A stretch of 64,000 nt of DNA from Scatomonas sp963928055 (lineage in GTDB: Bacteria; Bacillota; Clostridia; Lachnospirales; Lachnospiraceae): positions 1-64,000 of the forward strand of contig CAWVDN010000001.1 of NCBI GenBank assembly GCA_963928055.1. The letters are read 5' to 3'. How positions within the stretch are numbered: position 1 is the stretch's first letter; every line of letters starts with the position of its first letter. Made by a program: the position numbers and the translations under genes. Below, piece after piece: positions 51,867 through 60,934 of the stretch. The notes under the pieces are model-generated. The model searched no databases. It was given only the letters and a program-made list of their open reading frames with translations, and was not told the origin of the DNA.

Positions 51867-52691
51867 ATGCATTTTTTCTATGAGATGAAGGACGACAGAA
51901 TGGAAATCTACGAAAAGGAGTCTGTGCACTACCAGCCCCATATCCACCGCTCTATGGAGTGCATCTATGTGACGCAGGGGACACTGGAACTGGGCGTGGA
52001 GGAACGGTTCCTGCACATGGAGGCCGGGGATTTCGGCCTTGTCTTTCCCAATGTGATCCATCATTATCAGGTGTTCTGCAGGGAAGAGTCCCGGGCGTAT
52101 TATTTTCTTCCGCCCCCTTCTTTTACAGGGCCCTGGGCGGAGCAGCTGCTTCAGTGCCAGCCGGAGGATCCGGTGATCCCCGCCCGGAAAGTCCATCCGG
52201 ATGTGCCCTATGCCCTGATGCGACTGCAGGAGATCTTCCGGCAGGAAGAAGACAAAAAAAGCCCTGTACTGGCCAGAGCTTTTACGCAGATCATCCTGTC
52301 CCGGACGCTGCCCCTGCTGCAGATGGAAAAACGGGAGGAGCAGCCGGGACACGGAATCATTTATGATACCGTAGTGTATATGGCCTCTCATTTTACGGAG
52401 GAGGATCTTTCCCTGACGAAAATAGCCCAGGAGCTGGGATACAGCCCCTATGCCTTATCCCGGGTGTTTTCCGGAACTTTCCATACCAATTTCAACCAGT
52501 ATCTGAATGAACTGCGGCTGAACCTGGCTCTGAATCTCATGGAAAACGAGCAGGAGTCCCTGACAGACCTGGCCATGGACGCGGGATTTGGCAGCATGCG
52601 CACCTTTAACCGGGTGTTCCGGGAGCGGTTTCACACTTCTCCCCGGGAGTACAGAAAAAACATGGGCCGGACAGAAGCGGAGCTCCCTTAA
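51867..52691 (+). CDS. AraC family transcriptional regulator
   Basis: A 274-residue regulator with an N-terminal cupin sensor (HYQPHIHRSMECIYVTQGTLELG, FPNVIHHYQVF) and a C-terminal double helix-turn-helix (LTKIAQELGYSPYALSRVFS; LTDLAMDAGFGSMRTFNRVF with FHTSPREYRK). The ATG at 51867 follows AGGAGGGCGCC. The ligand is probably a small sugar or metabolite, unknown. Its tail overlaps that of the convergent birA by 4 bases. Confidence 0.93.
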   Translation: MHFFYEMKDDRMEIYEKESVHYQPHIHRSMECIYVTQGTLELGVEERFLHMEAGDFGLVFPNVIHHYQVFCREESRAYYFLPPPSFTGPWAEQLLQCQPEDPVIPARKVHPDVPYALMRLQEIFRQEEDKKSPVLARAFTQIILSRTLPLLQMEKREEQPGHGIIYDTVVYMASHFTEEDLSLTKIAQELGYSPYALSRVFSGTFHTNFNQYLNELRLNLALNLMENEQESLTDLAMDAGFGSMRTFNRVFRERFHTSPREYRKNMGRTEAELP

Positions 52692-53677
52692 TCCCCCTCG
52701 TCCTCCGGATGGATCCGGATTTCCCCGGAGGACAGGCGGGCGGTCTCCCCGTTTTCGTAACGGACGAGAAGACGGCAGTCCTCATCCACATCCAGGGCCA
52801 GGGCGCTTCTGGTTCCGGAAGCAGACAGAACCTGGATCCGCTTTCCCAGGACCAGGCTGCGCCGCCGGTATTCTTCCACATAGCTTTTGGGATCCGGGTT
52901 TTGGTACCAGTCCCAGAAATACCGGAGAAAAAGCGCGGCCAGATGGTTTTTGTGATCTCCTCCGGGAGAGGGAAAGATGGATCCGGCTATGGGGGACAGA
53001 TCCTCCGGAAAACCTTCTTCCGGGGGATATAGATTAAAGCCGGCCCCCAGAACCGCGTATTCCAGAAGACCGGTTTCCAGCTCTACCGATGCTTCCGTGA
53101 GAATGCCGCCGATCTTTCGGCCCTGCAGATAAAGGTCGTTGACCCATTTGATCCCCGGTTTTCGGCCGGAGAGTGTTTCCACGGCCTGGCAGGCCGCCAC
53201 GGCGGCCATGGTGGTAAACCGGATCCCGTCTTTGGGGGTGGCCATGGAGGGCCGCAGCAGGAGACTGAGATACAGACCGGTGCCGGCAGGGGAGTAAAAG
53301 AGCCGTCCCTGCCTTCCCCTTCCGGCGCTCTGGCAGCCGGCGGCCAGGACCGTGCCTTCCGGCGCTCCCTGGGCCGCGGCTTCCCGCAGCTGGGAATTGG
53401 TGGATCCCACCTGGGACAGAACCGTGAGTTTCAGCTGTTTCTGCCCGGGAGAAAGATATTTTTCAATCCCCTGGGGAGAGAGGATATCGGTATCTGCCGC
53501 CAGACAGTAGCCTTTGTTCCGCACAGCCTCAATGCGGTATCCCTCCTCCCGCAGGTGTTTTACCGCTTTCCAGACAGCGGCCCGGGTGAGGGAAAAGGTA
53601 TCCGCCAGTTCCTCCCCGGAAAAAAAGCTGCCCCGGTTCTGTTCTAATAATAAAAGAATCTTTTCTCTGGTTTTCAT
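52688..53677 (-). CDS. birA: bifunctional biotin ligase/repressor BirA
   Basis: Activates biotin and attaches it to carboxylase carrier domains, and represses biotin genes. The 329-residue protein has an N-terminal winged helix (FFSGEELADTFSLTRAAVWKAVKHL), the ligase core QSAGRGRQGRLFYSPAGTGLYL and KWVNDLYLQGRKIGGIL, and a C-terminal SH3-like cap. The helix-turn-helix agrees with the BirA-type operator upstream of bioY at 55288. ATG 53677 is chosen; the GTG six bases upstream is part of the ribosome-binding site. Confidence 0.94.
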   Translation of the reverse strand: MKTREKILLLLEQNRGSFFSGEELADTFSLTRAAVWKAVKHLREEGYRIEAVRNKGYCLAADTDILSPQGIEKYLSPGQKQLKLTVLSQVGSTNSQLREAAAQGAPEGTVLAAGCQSAGRGRQGRLFYSPAGTGLYLSLLLRPSMATPKDGIRFTTMAAVAACQAVETLSGRKPGIKWVNDLYLQGRKIGGILTEASVELETGLLEYAVLGAGFNLYPPEEGFPEDLSPIAGSIFPSPGGDHKNHLAALFLRYFWDWYQNPDPKSYVEEYRRRSLVLGKRIQVLSASGTRSALALDVDEDCRLLVRYENGETARLSSGEIRIHPEDEGD

Positions 53678-53723
53678 AAGCACCTCCCGGCGCCTCCTAT
53701 GGTATCACAGCGCCATCCAAGTG

Positions 53724-53755
53724 TAAACCCACATGAGCTTGCTCATGTGGGTTTA
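53724..53755. other. 32-base palindrome between birA and the PepSY gene
   Basis: 15-bp perfect arms around a 2-base centre (53724-53738 and 53741-53755). There is no T-tract on either strand. It could be an operator, a processing site or a weak terminator for the upstream PepSY gene. Confidence 0.6.
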
Positions 53756-53782
53756 GGACTCTTGACTCTGGCATTCTGGAAT

Positions 53783-54511
53783 TCAGTCGTGAAATTCTTC
53801 CTGCCATTTCATAAATTCTCCGTTATCCGCCCGGATCTCAAATTCATATTCCCTGCCGTCGCAGTGGATTTCTCCCTCGTAGTGAAGGATCCCGTCGTCG
53901 TACTCCAGTTCCATCTCCAGGTTTCGGTCAGAGGCGCCGGATACGCGGCCCAGAGCCAGGGCTTTTGCTTCTTCAAAGCTGACAGCGGGCTGGGCCGTTC
54001 CGGGAGTTCCTGACGAAGAGGTGTTTCCTCCGCTGTTCTGGTATCTGTAGAAGTCATCGTCCCGATCCCTTTCCGCTTTCAGGATCGCGCCGTCGGAGAT
54101 CCGGATCTCATAATCGTATTCCGTGCCCTGGCTGGCGAAATCTACTTCATAGAAGACAAATCCGTCGTCCCGATCCAGGTGTACCCGGAGGTAAGAAGTA
54201 TCTGCCTCCTGTACGCCAGCGTCTGCCAGAGCGATGGACGCCGCCTGTTCCTCGCCGATGTCGCCGCTGTCCGTTGCCTGCTCCTGAACAGAGGCGGATG
54301 ACTGGGCGGGCGTGCTTATGGCTTCCGCCGCTGTCTGCTTCCCGGAAGAGGAGGCAGCTGCGGAGAGGTCTTCTTTGCCCTGGGGCTGCGCGGAGATACT
54401 CTGGGAAACCGTGGGCTGCCCACCTTCGGCGCCTATGGAAGCCTGGGCTCCGCAGCCTGCCAGTAACCCGATAGAAATAGAAGCTGCTGCTAATAAAAAT
54501 AATTTTTTCAT
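53783..54511 (-). CDS. PepSY domain lipoprotein
   Basis: A 242-residue exported protein with signal peptide KKLFLLAAASISIGLLAGC; LAGC is the lipobox. A Ser/Ala/Gln-rich linker (residues 25-80) precedes two PepSY domains (IALADAGVQ...YEVDFASQGTEYDYEIRISDG; FEEAKALALGRV...YEGEIHCDGREYEFEIRADNG). PepSY lipoproteins are thought to modulate extracellular peptidases or sensors. It is encoded upstream of birA on the same strand but separated by a palindrome. Confidence 0.9.
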   Translation of the reverse strand: MKKLFLLAAASISIGLLAGCGAQASIGAEGGQPTVSQSISAQPQGKEDLSAAASSSGKQTAAEAISTPAQSSASVQEQATDSGDIGEEQAASIALADAGVQEADTSYLRVHLDRDDGFVFYEVDFASQGTEYDYEIRISDGAILKAERDRDDDFYRYQNSGGNTSSSGTPGTAQPAVSFEEAKALALGRVSGASDRNLEMELEYDDGILHYEGEIHCDGREYEFEIRADNGEFMKWQEEFHD

Positions 54512-54663
54512 GATATTTCCTCCTTATACTCTTTTTTATCTGTAAGACCGGCTGTCTGCTGCCGTTCCTGTATCTTATGATGTGAGTATAGGAGAGGAAG
54601 ATTAAAGAAAAATTAAAATCAAAAACTTTTTGAAAAAGTTTTTTGATTGATGAAAAAAAGAAC

Positions 54664-55227
54664 TTATAGCCTGAGGTGCAGAGCGGAGGAGATCCGGCGG
54701 GAGAGGACCAGCGCCAGGGCCATTTTGAGCAGGTCCGGGATCACAAAGGGCAGAACGCACCAGCCAAGCACGGCGGGAATGCTGACGGAGCCATTGGAGC
54801 GGAGATACACCAGGGCAAACCAGAGGGTGCCGAAGGCGTACAGCGCGGCCAATCCCAGGACCATGGAAACCGTACGGAGCCACAGGCTGGCCCGGCCGGA
54901 TTTTGTAAAAGCCCGGTAGATCAGTCCAAGAAAAAGGAACCCGGCGATATAGCCTCCGGTGCTGCCCAGAAGAACGCCGATCCCTGCCTGAAAGTTGGAA
55001 AAGACCGGAATTCCCGCGGCGCCCAGAAGAATGTAGACCAGGATGGAAAGCGTTCCCCATTTCCCGCCCAGAAGAGAAAGCACAAAGAATACGGCGAAGG
55101 TCTGCAGGGTAAAGGGAACTGCCGCCGGGACGCTGATCCAGGAGCAGACCGCGATCAGCACCGCTCCCGCGGCGGTGTACGTCAGCTGCGCCGCGCGGCT
55201 GACGGGGATAGATTTAAACGAATCCAT
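54664..55227 (-). CDS. bioY: biotin ECF transporter S component BioY
   Basis: A biotin-binding membrane subunit of an ECF transporter. The 187 residues are polytopic and show VPFTLQTFAVFFVLSLLGGKWG, the BioY signature, and GIGVLLGSTGGYIAGFL. The ATG at 55227 follows GGCAGGTGAAC; the open frame extends further upstream without support. A BirA-type operator lies 61 bases upstream, so biotin probably represses it. No biotin synthesis genes are in the window, suggesting uptake. Confidence 0.94.
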   Translation of the reverse strand: MDSFKSIPVSRAAQLTYTAAGAVLIAVCSWISVPAAVPFTLQTFAVFFVLSLLGGKWGTLSILVYILLGAAGIPVFSNFQAGIGVLLGSTGGYIAGFLFLGLIYRAFTKSGRASLWLRTVSMVLGLAALYAFGTLWFALVYLRSNGSVSIPAVLGWCVLPFVIPDLLKMALALVLSRRISSALHLRL

Positions 55228-55287
55228 AGCTATGTTCACCTGCCTCAATAAAATGTTCAAAGGAAGCATAGCATAGTTTTGGTAAAA

Positions 55288-55317
55288 TGTAAACTTAAAA
55301 TAAATAGAAAGTTTACA
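55288..55317. promoter_or_regulatory. BirA operator upstream of bioY
   Basis: TGTAAAC (55288-55294), 16-base spacer, GTTTACA (55311-55317): the classical bacterial BirA half-sites and spacing. Confidence 0.82.
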
Positions 55318-55357
55318 ATTATCCGAAAGAAAAGAGGTACCAGGGCTTTAGCAAGGA

Positions 55358-55386
55358 TTGACAAACTAATAGTATTAGTTTACGAT
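55358..55386 (+). promoter_or_regulatory. autoregulated promoter of the tetR-MATE operon
   Basis: TTGACA (55358-55363), 17 bases, TACGAT (55381-55386). The spacer is a perfect palindrome, AAACTAATA-G-TATTAGTTT (55363-55381), as expected for a TetR-type operator blocking RNA polymerase. Confidence 0.82.
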
Positions 55387-55423
55387 TTAAGCAAATGTGA
55401 TCTGTTTTTAAGGAGGGGATCTT

Positions 55424-56002
55424 ATGGCGAGGAAGGGATTGGATAAATCCGTCGTTATGAAAGCCGCGGCGGAACTCATAGAAGAGCAGGGGCTGTCCCG
55501 GTTTTCTATGGGGGAACTGGCAAGGCGGCTCCATGTGAAGACAGCGTCCCTTTATAATCACGTGGACAGTCTGGACCGTCTGCTGGATGAAGTCGGTCTG
55601 GAGGCGGCGGCACGGCTGACCGCGGAGGAAAACGCGGCGATTTCCGGAAAGACCGGGGATGAGGCGCTGTTTTCCCTGGCGGAGGCCTATCGGAGATTTG
55701 CCCGGGAACATGATCAGATGTACCGGTTGATCATAGGCTTTTCCCGGCGGAGCGGAGAAATGCAGATCCGGGAGGCCCGGGAGATCCTGGAGCCCATCCG
55801 CAAGGTCCTGGAGGGCTACGGGCTGAGTCAGACCCAGCAGTACCACTGGCAGCGGATCCTCAGAGGCATGATGGTGGGATTTGCGATCCATGAACACGCG
55901 GGGGGATTTACCGGACTGCCTGTAGATAAAGACGAGAGTTACCGTCTGGCCGTGCAATGTATGGCGGATGGACTTCGAAGAGCGGGGAGAGGATCCGAAT
56001 GA
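55424..56002 (+). CDS. TetR/AcrR family regulator
   Basis: A 192-residue regulator with an N-terminal helix-turn-helix (FSMGELARRLHVKTASLYNHVDSLDRLLDEV) and a helical ligand-binding C-terminus of the WHG/TetR_C type (QRILRGMMVGFAIHEHAGGF). It overlaps the MATE gene by 4 bases (ATGA) and has its own palindromic operator, so it probably represses itself and the pump until a drug or metabolite binds. AAGGAGGGGATCTT precedes the start. Confidence 0.93.
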   Translation: MARKGLDKSVVMKAAAELIEEQGLSRFSMGELARRLHVKTASLYNHVDSLDRLLDEVGLEAAARLTAEENAAISGKTGDEALFSLAEAYRRFAREHDQMYRLIIGFSRRSGEMQIREAREILEPIRKVLEGYGLSQTQQYHWQRILRGMMVGFAIHEHAGGFTGLPVDKDESYRLAVQCMADGLRRAGRGSE

Positions 56003-57393
56003 AAACCAAAGAACAGATTCTTTTTGAAGATACGCCGGTCAGCCGGGCGGTGATCTCCCTGGTGATCCCTACCGTCATCAGTCAGCTGATCACAGTCGTC
56101 TACAATATGGCCGATACTTTTTTTGTGGGACAGATCGGTGATCCCGATCAGGTGGCGGCGGTTTCTCTCTGTATGCCCATGTTTATCCTGCTGACGGGCA
56201 TTGCCAATCTTCTGGGTATCGGAGGCTCCAGCCTGATCTCCCGTTCCCTGGGAGAAGGGGACCGGCAGAAAGCCAGGAATACCGCGGCTTTCAGTTTCTG
56301 GTCCGCGGTCGTGGTCTCTGCTCTGTACGGCATTCTTCTGGCCCTGGTGAGCCCGGTACTCCTGCCGTTTCTGGGAGCCAACCAGGGTACCTATGGCTTC
56401 TGCAGGCAGTATCTTTTCTGGACCATCACCATCGGCGCCCTGCCTACGGTGCTGAACCAGGAACTGGCGCATCTGGTCCGCTCGGAAGGGCACTCCGCCC
56501 AGGCCAGCTTCGGCATGGCTATGGGAGGCGTGCTGAACATGATCCTGGATCCCATCTTTATCTTTCCCCTGGGCATGGAGGTGGCCGGGGCCGCCGCGGC
56601 CACTATGATTTCCAACCTGATCGCTTCCCTGTATTTTCTGGCGCTGATTCTCCGCAAGGGAGAGCAGACAGATATCGCCCTGCGCCCGAAATACTTTACA
56701 CTGGGCCGTGGGATCCCCCGGGAAGTGCTGCTGGTTGGGCTTCCCAGCTGCATGATGAACCTGATGGGCGTATTCTCCAATGTGGTGCTGAACAGGCTGA
56801 TGGCGGGCTATTCCAACGCGGCCATCGCCGGCATCGGCATAGCCAAAAAAGTGGATATGATGACCTTCGCCGTCTCCACGGGTATGTCCCAGGGCGTGCT
56901 GCCGCTGATCGGTTACAATTATTCCGGGAAGAACTACCGTCGGACGGCCAGGGCGTTAAAGACCAGCTTTCTGTACAGCCTGGCGGTAGCCATAGCCAGC
57001 ACTCTGTTCCTGTTTCTGGGAGCGGGCCCTATGGTCCGGGCGTTCATCAACGATCCGGAGACCATCCGGTACGGGCAGCTGTTTCAGCGGATCATCTGTG
57101 TTACCGGTCCCTGCACAGCCGTTACCATGCTTTCCGTCACTGCTTTTCAGGCGGTGGGGAAAAAGCTGGAGCCGACCCTTCTTTCCCTGCTGCGGAAAGG
57201 AGGCCTGGACGTCCCCTTTATGTTTCTCATGAATTTCCTCATAGGAGTTCAGGGGATCGTGTGGGCGACGCCCATTGCGGACGGCCTTTCCATGACCGCG
57301 GCGCTCCTTTTCTTCCTGCCTTTCTACAAAAAATTCACGCTGCTGATCCGGCAGCAGGAGGAGAAAACCGGTTGTTTTTCCGAGTTGCACTGA
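55999..57393 (+). CDS. MATE family efflux transporter
   Basis: A 464-residue, roughly 12-segment exporter of the NorM/DinF-related MATE superfamily driven by Na+ or H+. Seen: PTVISQLITVVYNMADTFFV, SLISRSLGEGDRQKARNTA, GGVLNMILDPIFIFPLGM and GMSQGVLPLIGYNYSGKNY. It is translationally coupled to the TetR gene upstream. The substrate is unknown. Confidence 0.94.
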   Translation: MKTKEQILFEDTPVSRAVISLVIPTVISQLITVVYNMADTFFVGQIGDPDQVAAVSLCMPMFILLTGIANLLGIGGSSLISRSLGEGDRQKARNTAAFSFWSAVVVSALYGILLALVSPVLLPFLGANQGTYGFCRQYLFWTITIGALPTVLNQELAHLVRSEGHSAQASFGMAMGGVLNMILDPIFIFPLGMEVAGAAAATMISNLIASLYFLALILRKGEQTDIALRPKYFTLGRGIPREVLLVGLPSCMMNLMGVFSNVVLNRLMAGYSNAAIAGIGIAKKVDMMTFAVSTGMSQGVLPLIGYNYSGKNYRRTARALKTSFLYSLAVAIASTLFLFLGAGPMVRAFINDPETIRYGQLFQRIICVTGPCTAVTMLSVTAFQAVGKKLEPTLLSLLRKGGLDVPFMFLMNFLIGVQGIVWATPIADGLSMTAALLFFLPFYKKFTLLIRQQEEKTGCFSELH

Positions 57394-57434
57394 ATTAATT
57401 TGCATCAACAGTTCAGATATTTTAAATTAAAGGC

Positions 57435-57479
57435 ATTTCCACAATATTTCTGTATTTTTTACAAAAAAATTGTGGAAAT
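57435..57479. other. inverted repeat upstream of glgC
   Basis: Perfect 11-bp arms ATTTCCACAAT (57435-57445) and ATTGTGGAAAT (57469-57479). The spacing and AT-rich loop fit a hairpin or operator. A TATAAT (57496-57501) follows, without a good -35 at 17 bases. It could also end the MATE transcript. Confidence 0.55.
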
Positions 57480-57532
57480 TGACGGCCAGGAATTATATAA
57501 TAGAGCCATAATGAAAGAGGAGGGCTTATATT

Positions 57533-58672
57533 ATGAAGCATAATAATATGTTAGCCATGATCCTGGCCGGCGGCCGGGGTTCCAGGCTGCACGAGCTGAC
57601 CAACAAGGTTGCCAAACCTGCGGTTTCTTATGGCGGAAAGTACAAGATCATCGACTTCCCCATCAGTAACTGCGCCAACAGCGGCATCGATGTGGTAGGC
57701 GTGCTGACCCAGTATGAATCCATTCAGCTGAACAGTTATGTGGCGGCAGGAAGACGCTGGGGCCTGGATGCCAAGGAGAGCGGGGTTTACGTGCTTCCGC
57801 CCAGAGAGAAAGCAGACGCGGACCTGAACGTATACCGGGGAACCGCGGACGCCATCTCCCAGAACATTGATTTCGTGGACAGCTTCTCACCGGAATATCT
57901 GCTGATCCTGTCCGGAGACCATATCTATAAGATGAACTATGCCAAAATGCTCCAGTACCATAAGGACTGCGGCGCGGACGCCACCATTGCCGTGATCGAG
58001 GTCCCCATGAAGGAAGCCAGCCGCTTCGGCATTATGAACACCGACGAAACCGGCCGTATTGTGGAGTTTGAGGAGAAACCGGAGCATCCCAAGAGCAATC
58101 TGGCATCCATGGGCATCTATATCTTTGACTGGAAGCTTCTCCGCAAAATGCTCACCGCCGATATGAAGGACGCCAACTCCAGCCACGATTTCGGCAAAGA
58201 CATCATCCCGGCGCTGATCGCGGAGGGAAAAAATGTGTTCGCCTTTAAATTTAAAGGCTACTGGAAGGATGTAGGAACCGTGGATTCCCTCTGGGAGGCC
58301 AACATGGACCTGCTGGACAAGAACAACGAGCTGGATCTGAACGATTCCTCCTGGAAGATCTATACCGAGGATGCCACCACCCTTCCTCAGTACATAGGAC
58401 CGGACGCGGAGATCAACAAAGCCTTTATCAACCAGGGCTGCATCATTGAGGGTTCCGTAAAGGATTCCGTATTATTTACCGGCGCCAAAGTAGGAGCCGG
58501 GGCAAAGATCATTGACAGCGTGCTGATGAATAACGTAGAAGTGGAAGAGGGCGCTGTAGTGCAGCGGGCTCTGGTAGCCGACGGCGTGAAGATCGGAAAG
58601 GGCGCTGTGGTAGGCAGCGCTGACAGCGAGCACATCGAGCTGGTTGCCAAACGTGTAAAGGGGGTTGAATGA
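57533..58672 (+). CDS. glgC: glucose-1-phosphate adenylyltransferase GlgC
   Basis: Makes ADP-glucose for glycogen. The 379-residue protein has AMILAGGRGSRLHELTNKVAKPAV (nucleotide site), DFPISNCANSGI, LILSGDHIYKMNYAKML, FEEKPEHPKSNLASMGIYIF and a C-terminal left-handed beta-helix (ALVADGVKIGKGAVVG). Unusually for the family the Lys-Pro activator motif reads NKVAKPAVSYGGKYK, which is normal in Firmicutes. It is followed by the regulatory paralogue glgD after 1 base. Confidence 0.96.
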   Translation: MKHNNMLAMILAGGRGSRLHELTNKVAKPAVSYGGKYKIIDFPISNCANSGIDVVGVLTQYESIQLNSYVAAGRRWGLDAKESGVYVLPPREKADADLNVYRGTADAISQNIDFVDSFSPEYLLILSGDHIYKMNYAKMLQYHKDCGADATIAVIEVPMKEASRFGIMNTDETGRIVEFEEKPEHPKSNLASMGIYIFDWKLLRKMLTADMKDANSSHDFGKDIIPALIAEGKNVFAFKFKGYWKDVGTVDSLWEANMDLLDKNNELDLNDSSWKIYTEDATTLPQYIGPDAEINKAFINQGCIIEGSVKDSVLFTGAKVGAGAKIIDSVLMNNVEVEEGAVVQRALVADGVKIGKGAVVGSADSEHIELVAKRVKGVE

Positions 58673-58673
58673 T

Positions 58674-59789
58674 ATGGATAAAGCTTTTGGTATTGTGAAT
58701 TTTGGCGGACAGCGTTTCTGGGTAGAGGGAATGCAGGACTACCGTCCCTCCGGCGCCATGTCCTTCCTGGGCAGATACCGCACGGTGGATTTCCCTATCT
58801 CCAATCTCAGCAACAGCGGTATTGACCGGATCCAGGTCTATATCCGCAGGAAACCCCGTTCTCTGGTAGAGCACATCGGAACCGGCCGTCATTATAATAT
58901 TAACTCCAAGAGGGGCAGGGTCCACATCCTCTTTTCCCAGAACGGCATGGATCACGATATCTACAACAATGATATCGCTGCTTTCCTGGAAAACATGGAA
59001 AACATCGAAAAAATGAAATGCCCCTATGTGGTCATCGTGCCCAGCAACATGGTCTATGTGCAGGATTTCAATGCTCTGCTGCAGACCCATATCGAATCCG
59101 GAGCGGACATTACCCTGCTGTATCACAGCACCGACGACGCCAAAGAGCATTTCCTGAACTGCACCACCCTGAACCTGAACAAGCAGAAGGGTGTCCTTTC
59201 CCTGGAGACCAACCGGGGAACAGCCAAGAGCCGTCCCATTTTTATGGACACGTATGTGATGAAAAAAGAACTGTTCATCGATCTGGTGAACAGAGCGCAT
59301 AAGGAATCCTCTATGTACAGTCTGTCAGATATCGTCAGCATTGCCTGCGGCGAACTGGATGTAAGAGGCGTGGCTCACAGAGGTTTCTTCGCCAGCCTGA
59401 CGGATTTCAAGAGTTATTATGACGCCAATATGTCTCTGATCGATTTCAAGACGGCTCTGAGTCTTTTCGATCCGGAGTGGCCCATTTATACCCGTACCAA
59501 TGATTCCAGTCCCACACAGTATTTTGAGGAGGCAAAGGTAAAAAATTCTGTCGTCTCCAACGGATGCCTGGTGGAAGGGACCGTGGAAAATTCCGTGATC
59601 GGCCGTGGCTGCGTGATCCACAAAGGCGCGGTGATCCGCAACAGCGTTATCATGGCAGACGTCGTGGTGGGAGAGGATGTGCATCTGGAAAATGTAGTGG
59701 TGGACAAGCACGCGCGCATCACCCATGTAAAAGAAGTGGTGGCGGAAACGGGGGATCCGGCCTATATCCGCAGAGGCGATTCCATCTGA
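58674..59789 (+). CDS. glgD: glucose-1-phosphate adenylyltransferase regulatory subunit GlgD
   Basis: A 371-residue non-catalytic paralogue of GlgC that modulates it. It keeps the fold (RTVDFPISNLSNSGIDRIQVY; SVVSNGCLVEGTVENSVIG beta-helix) but the glycine-rich nucleotide loop is replaced by FGIVNFGGQRFWVEGMQDYRP, consistent with GlgD. ATG 58674 follows AAAGGGGG. No glgA, glgB or glgP is in the window. Confidence 0.94.
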   Translation: MDKAFGIVNFGGQRFWVEGMQDYRPSGAMSFLGRYRTVDFPISNLSNSGIDRIQVYIRRKPRSLVEHIGTGRHYNINSKRGRVHILFSQNGMDHDIYNNDIAAFLENMENIEKMKCPYVVIVPSNMVYVQDFNALLQTHIESGADITLLYHSTDDAKEHFLNCTTLNLNKQKGVLSLETNRGTAKSRPIFMDTYVMKKELFIDLVNRAHKESSMYSLSDIVSIACGELDVRGVAHRGFFASLTDFKSYYDANMSLIDFKTALSLFDPEWPIYTRTNDSSPTQYFEEAKVKNSVVSNGCLVEGTVENSVIGRGCVIHKGAVIRNSVIMADVVVGEDVHLENVVVDKHARITHVKEVVAETGDPAYIRRGDSI

Positions 59790-59807
59790 AAAAAGATCCG
59801 TACACAG

Positions 59808-59852
59808 AGAAGGACCTTAGGTTTCACACAGCCTACGGTCCTTCTTTTCTTG
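59808..59852 (+). terminator. terminator after glgD
   Basis: Stem AGAAGGACC (59808-59816) with GGTCCTTCT (59837-59845), continued by TAGG/CCTA after a mismatch, then TTTCTT. The rest of the gap to 60062 shows a repeat-end-like fragment (59870-59889) and AT-rich DNA. Confidence 0.82.
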
Positions 59853-59869
59853 TGCGATACTTTTTTACA

Positions 59870-59889
59870 GCCCCTTGTACACGAACGCT
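59870..59889. repeat. fragment resembling the end of the 1765-1926 repeat
   Basis: GCCCCTTGTACACGAACGCT matches the end at 1907-1926 at 17 of 20 positions. No partner arm was found nearby. Confidence 0.35.
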
Positions 59890-60062
59890 GCAGAAAATCA
59901 AAAAAACAACAAAAGATAATAAGGTTTTTACCATTTTATCTGATTCCGTTGACCCTACCGGATATCCGGTGATATGTTTTTTGTAAAAGAACAGAACTTG
60001 CGGAAAGCTTCAGAAAATTTTCTGATTTCATATCCCCAAAACAGAGAAAGGAGAGAGCCAGC

Positions 60063-60860
60063 ATGGCGGCAGTTTATTTTCTGATCGCCCTTTTTGCCAC
60101 CACAGCAGGGGCAATGACCGGTATGGGCGGCGGGGTCATCATCAAACCTCTCCTGGATCTGCTGGGCGGCTATGATACCGCCACCATCGGGGTGCTGTCC
60201 TCCCTCACCGTTTTGATCATGTCCTTGGTGTCTGTGGCAAAGCAAATGCTGAAAAAGACGGAAATTGTCCCTGGAATCGCTGTGCCGCTGGCTCTGGGAT
60301 CGGTTGCAGGGGGAAATCTGGGCAATAAAATGTTCAGCGGGCTTCTGTCAGCCTTTCAAAATTCAGACGCGGCTTCAAAAAACGTTTCGGCCATCCAAAA
60401 TGCTGTTCTCGCGTTACTCATTGCGGTGGTTTTTGTCTATATGCTTTATAAAGACCGAATTGCGGGATTTCACCTGAAGGGCATCCTTCCTTCCCTGGCA
60501 GCAGGGATTTTTCTCGGGGTATGCTCGTCGTTTTTAGGGATCGGCGGCGGTCCTATCAATGTTGCGCTTCTGATCTTTTTGTTTTCTTTTGACACAAAAA
60601 CGGCAGCCGTCTGTTCCCTCCTCACCATTTTGTTCGCGCAATTCTCTAAGATTGGCGCCGTCCTGCTCTACCCCGGGGGACTGTCCGCCTACGACCTGAA
60701 CATGCTGTTCCCCATGGCTGTCGGCGCGGTCGCGGGGGGATTTCTCGGCTCCAAATGGAATATGGGGCTGCCGGAACGCGTTATCGACCGGATGTTTAAC
60801 GGCGTGCAGGTTTTGGTATTCGGCCTCTGCGTCTTCAATATAGCGCGCAATTTAACATAA
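60063..60860 (+). CDS. TauE/SafE family sulfite/anion exporter-like membrane protein
   Basis: A 265-residue polytopic protein with two related halves, GAMTGMGGGVIIKPLLDLLG and SSFLGIGGGPINVALLIFLF, the repeated glycine motif of TauE/SafE. The family moves sulfite, sulfonates or organic anions. Its position before a sulfatase-maturase-like gene suggests sulfate ester or sulfonate metabolism; this is inference. GAAAGGAGAGAGCCAGC precedes the start. Confidence 0.9.
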   Translation: MAAVYFLIALFATTAGAMTGMGGGVIIKPLLDLLGGYDTATIGVLSSLTVLIMSLVSVAKQMLKKTEIVPGIAVPLALGSVAGGNLGNKMFSGLLSAFQNSDAASKNVSAIQNAVLALLIAVVFVYMLYKDRIAGFHLKGILPSLAAGIFLGVCSSFLGIGGGPINVALLIFLFSFDTKTAAVCSLLTILFAQFSKIGAVLLYPGGLSAYDLNMLFPMAVGAVAGGFLGSKWNMGLPERVIDRMFNGVQVLVFGLCVFNIARNLT

Positions 60861-60934
60861 TTCCATAAAGAAATTATTTGTATAAAGAGAAAATACTTGT
60901 AAAATATGTTGAATAAACAGAAGGAGGAAAAACT

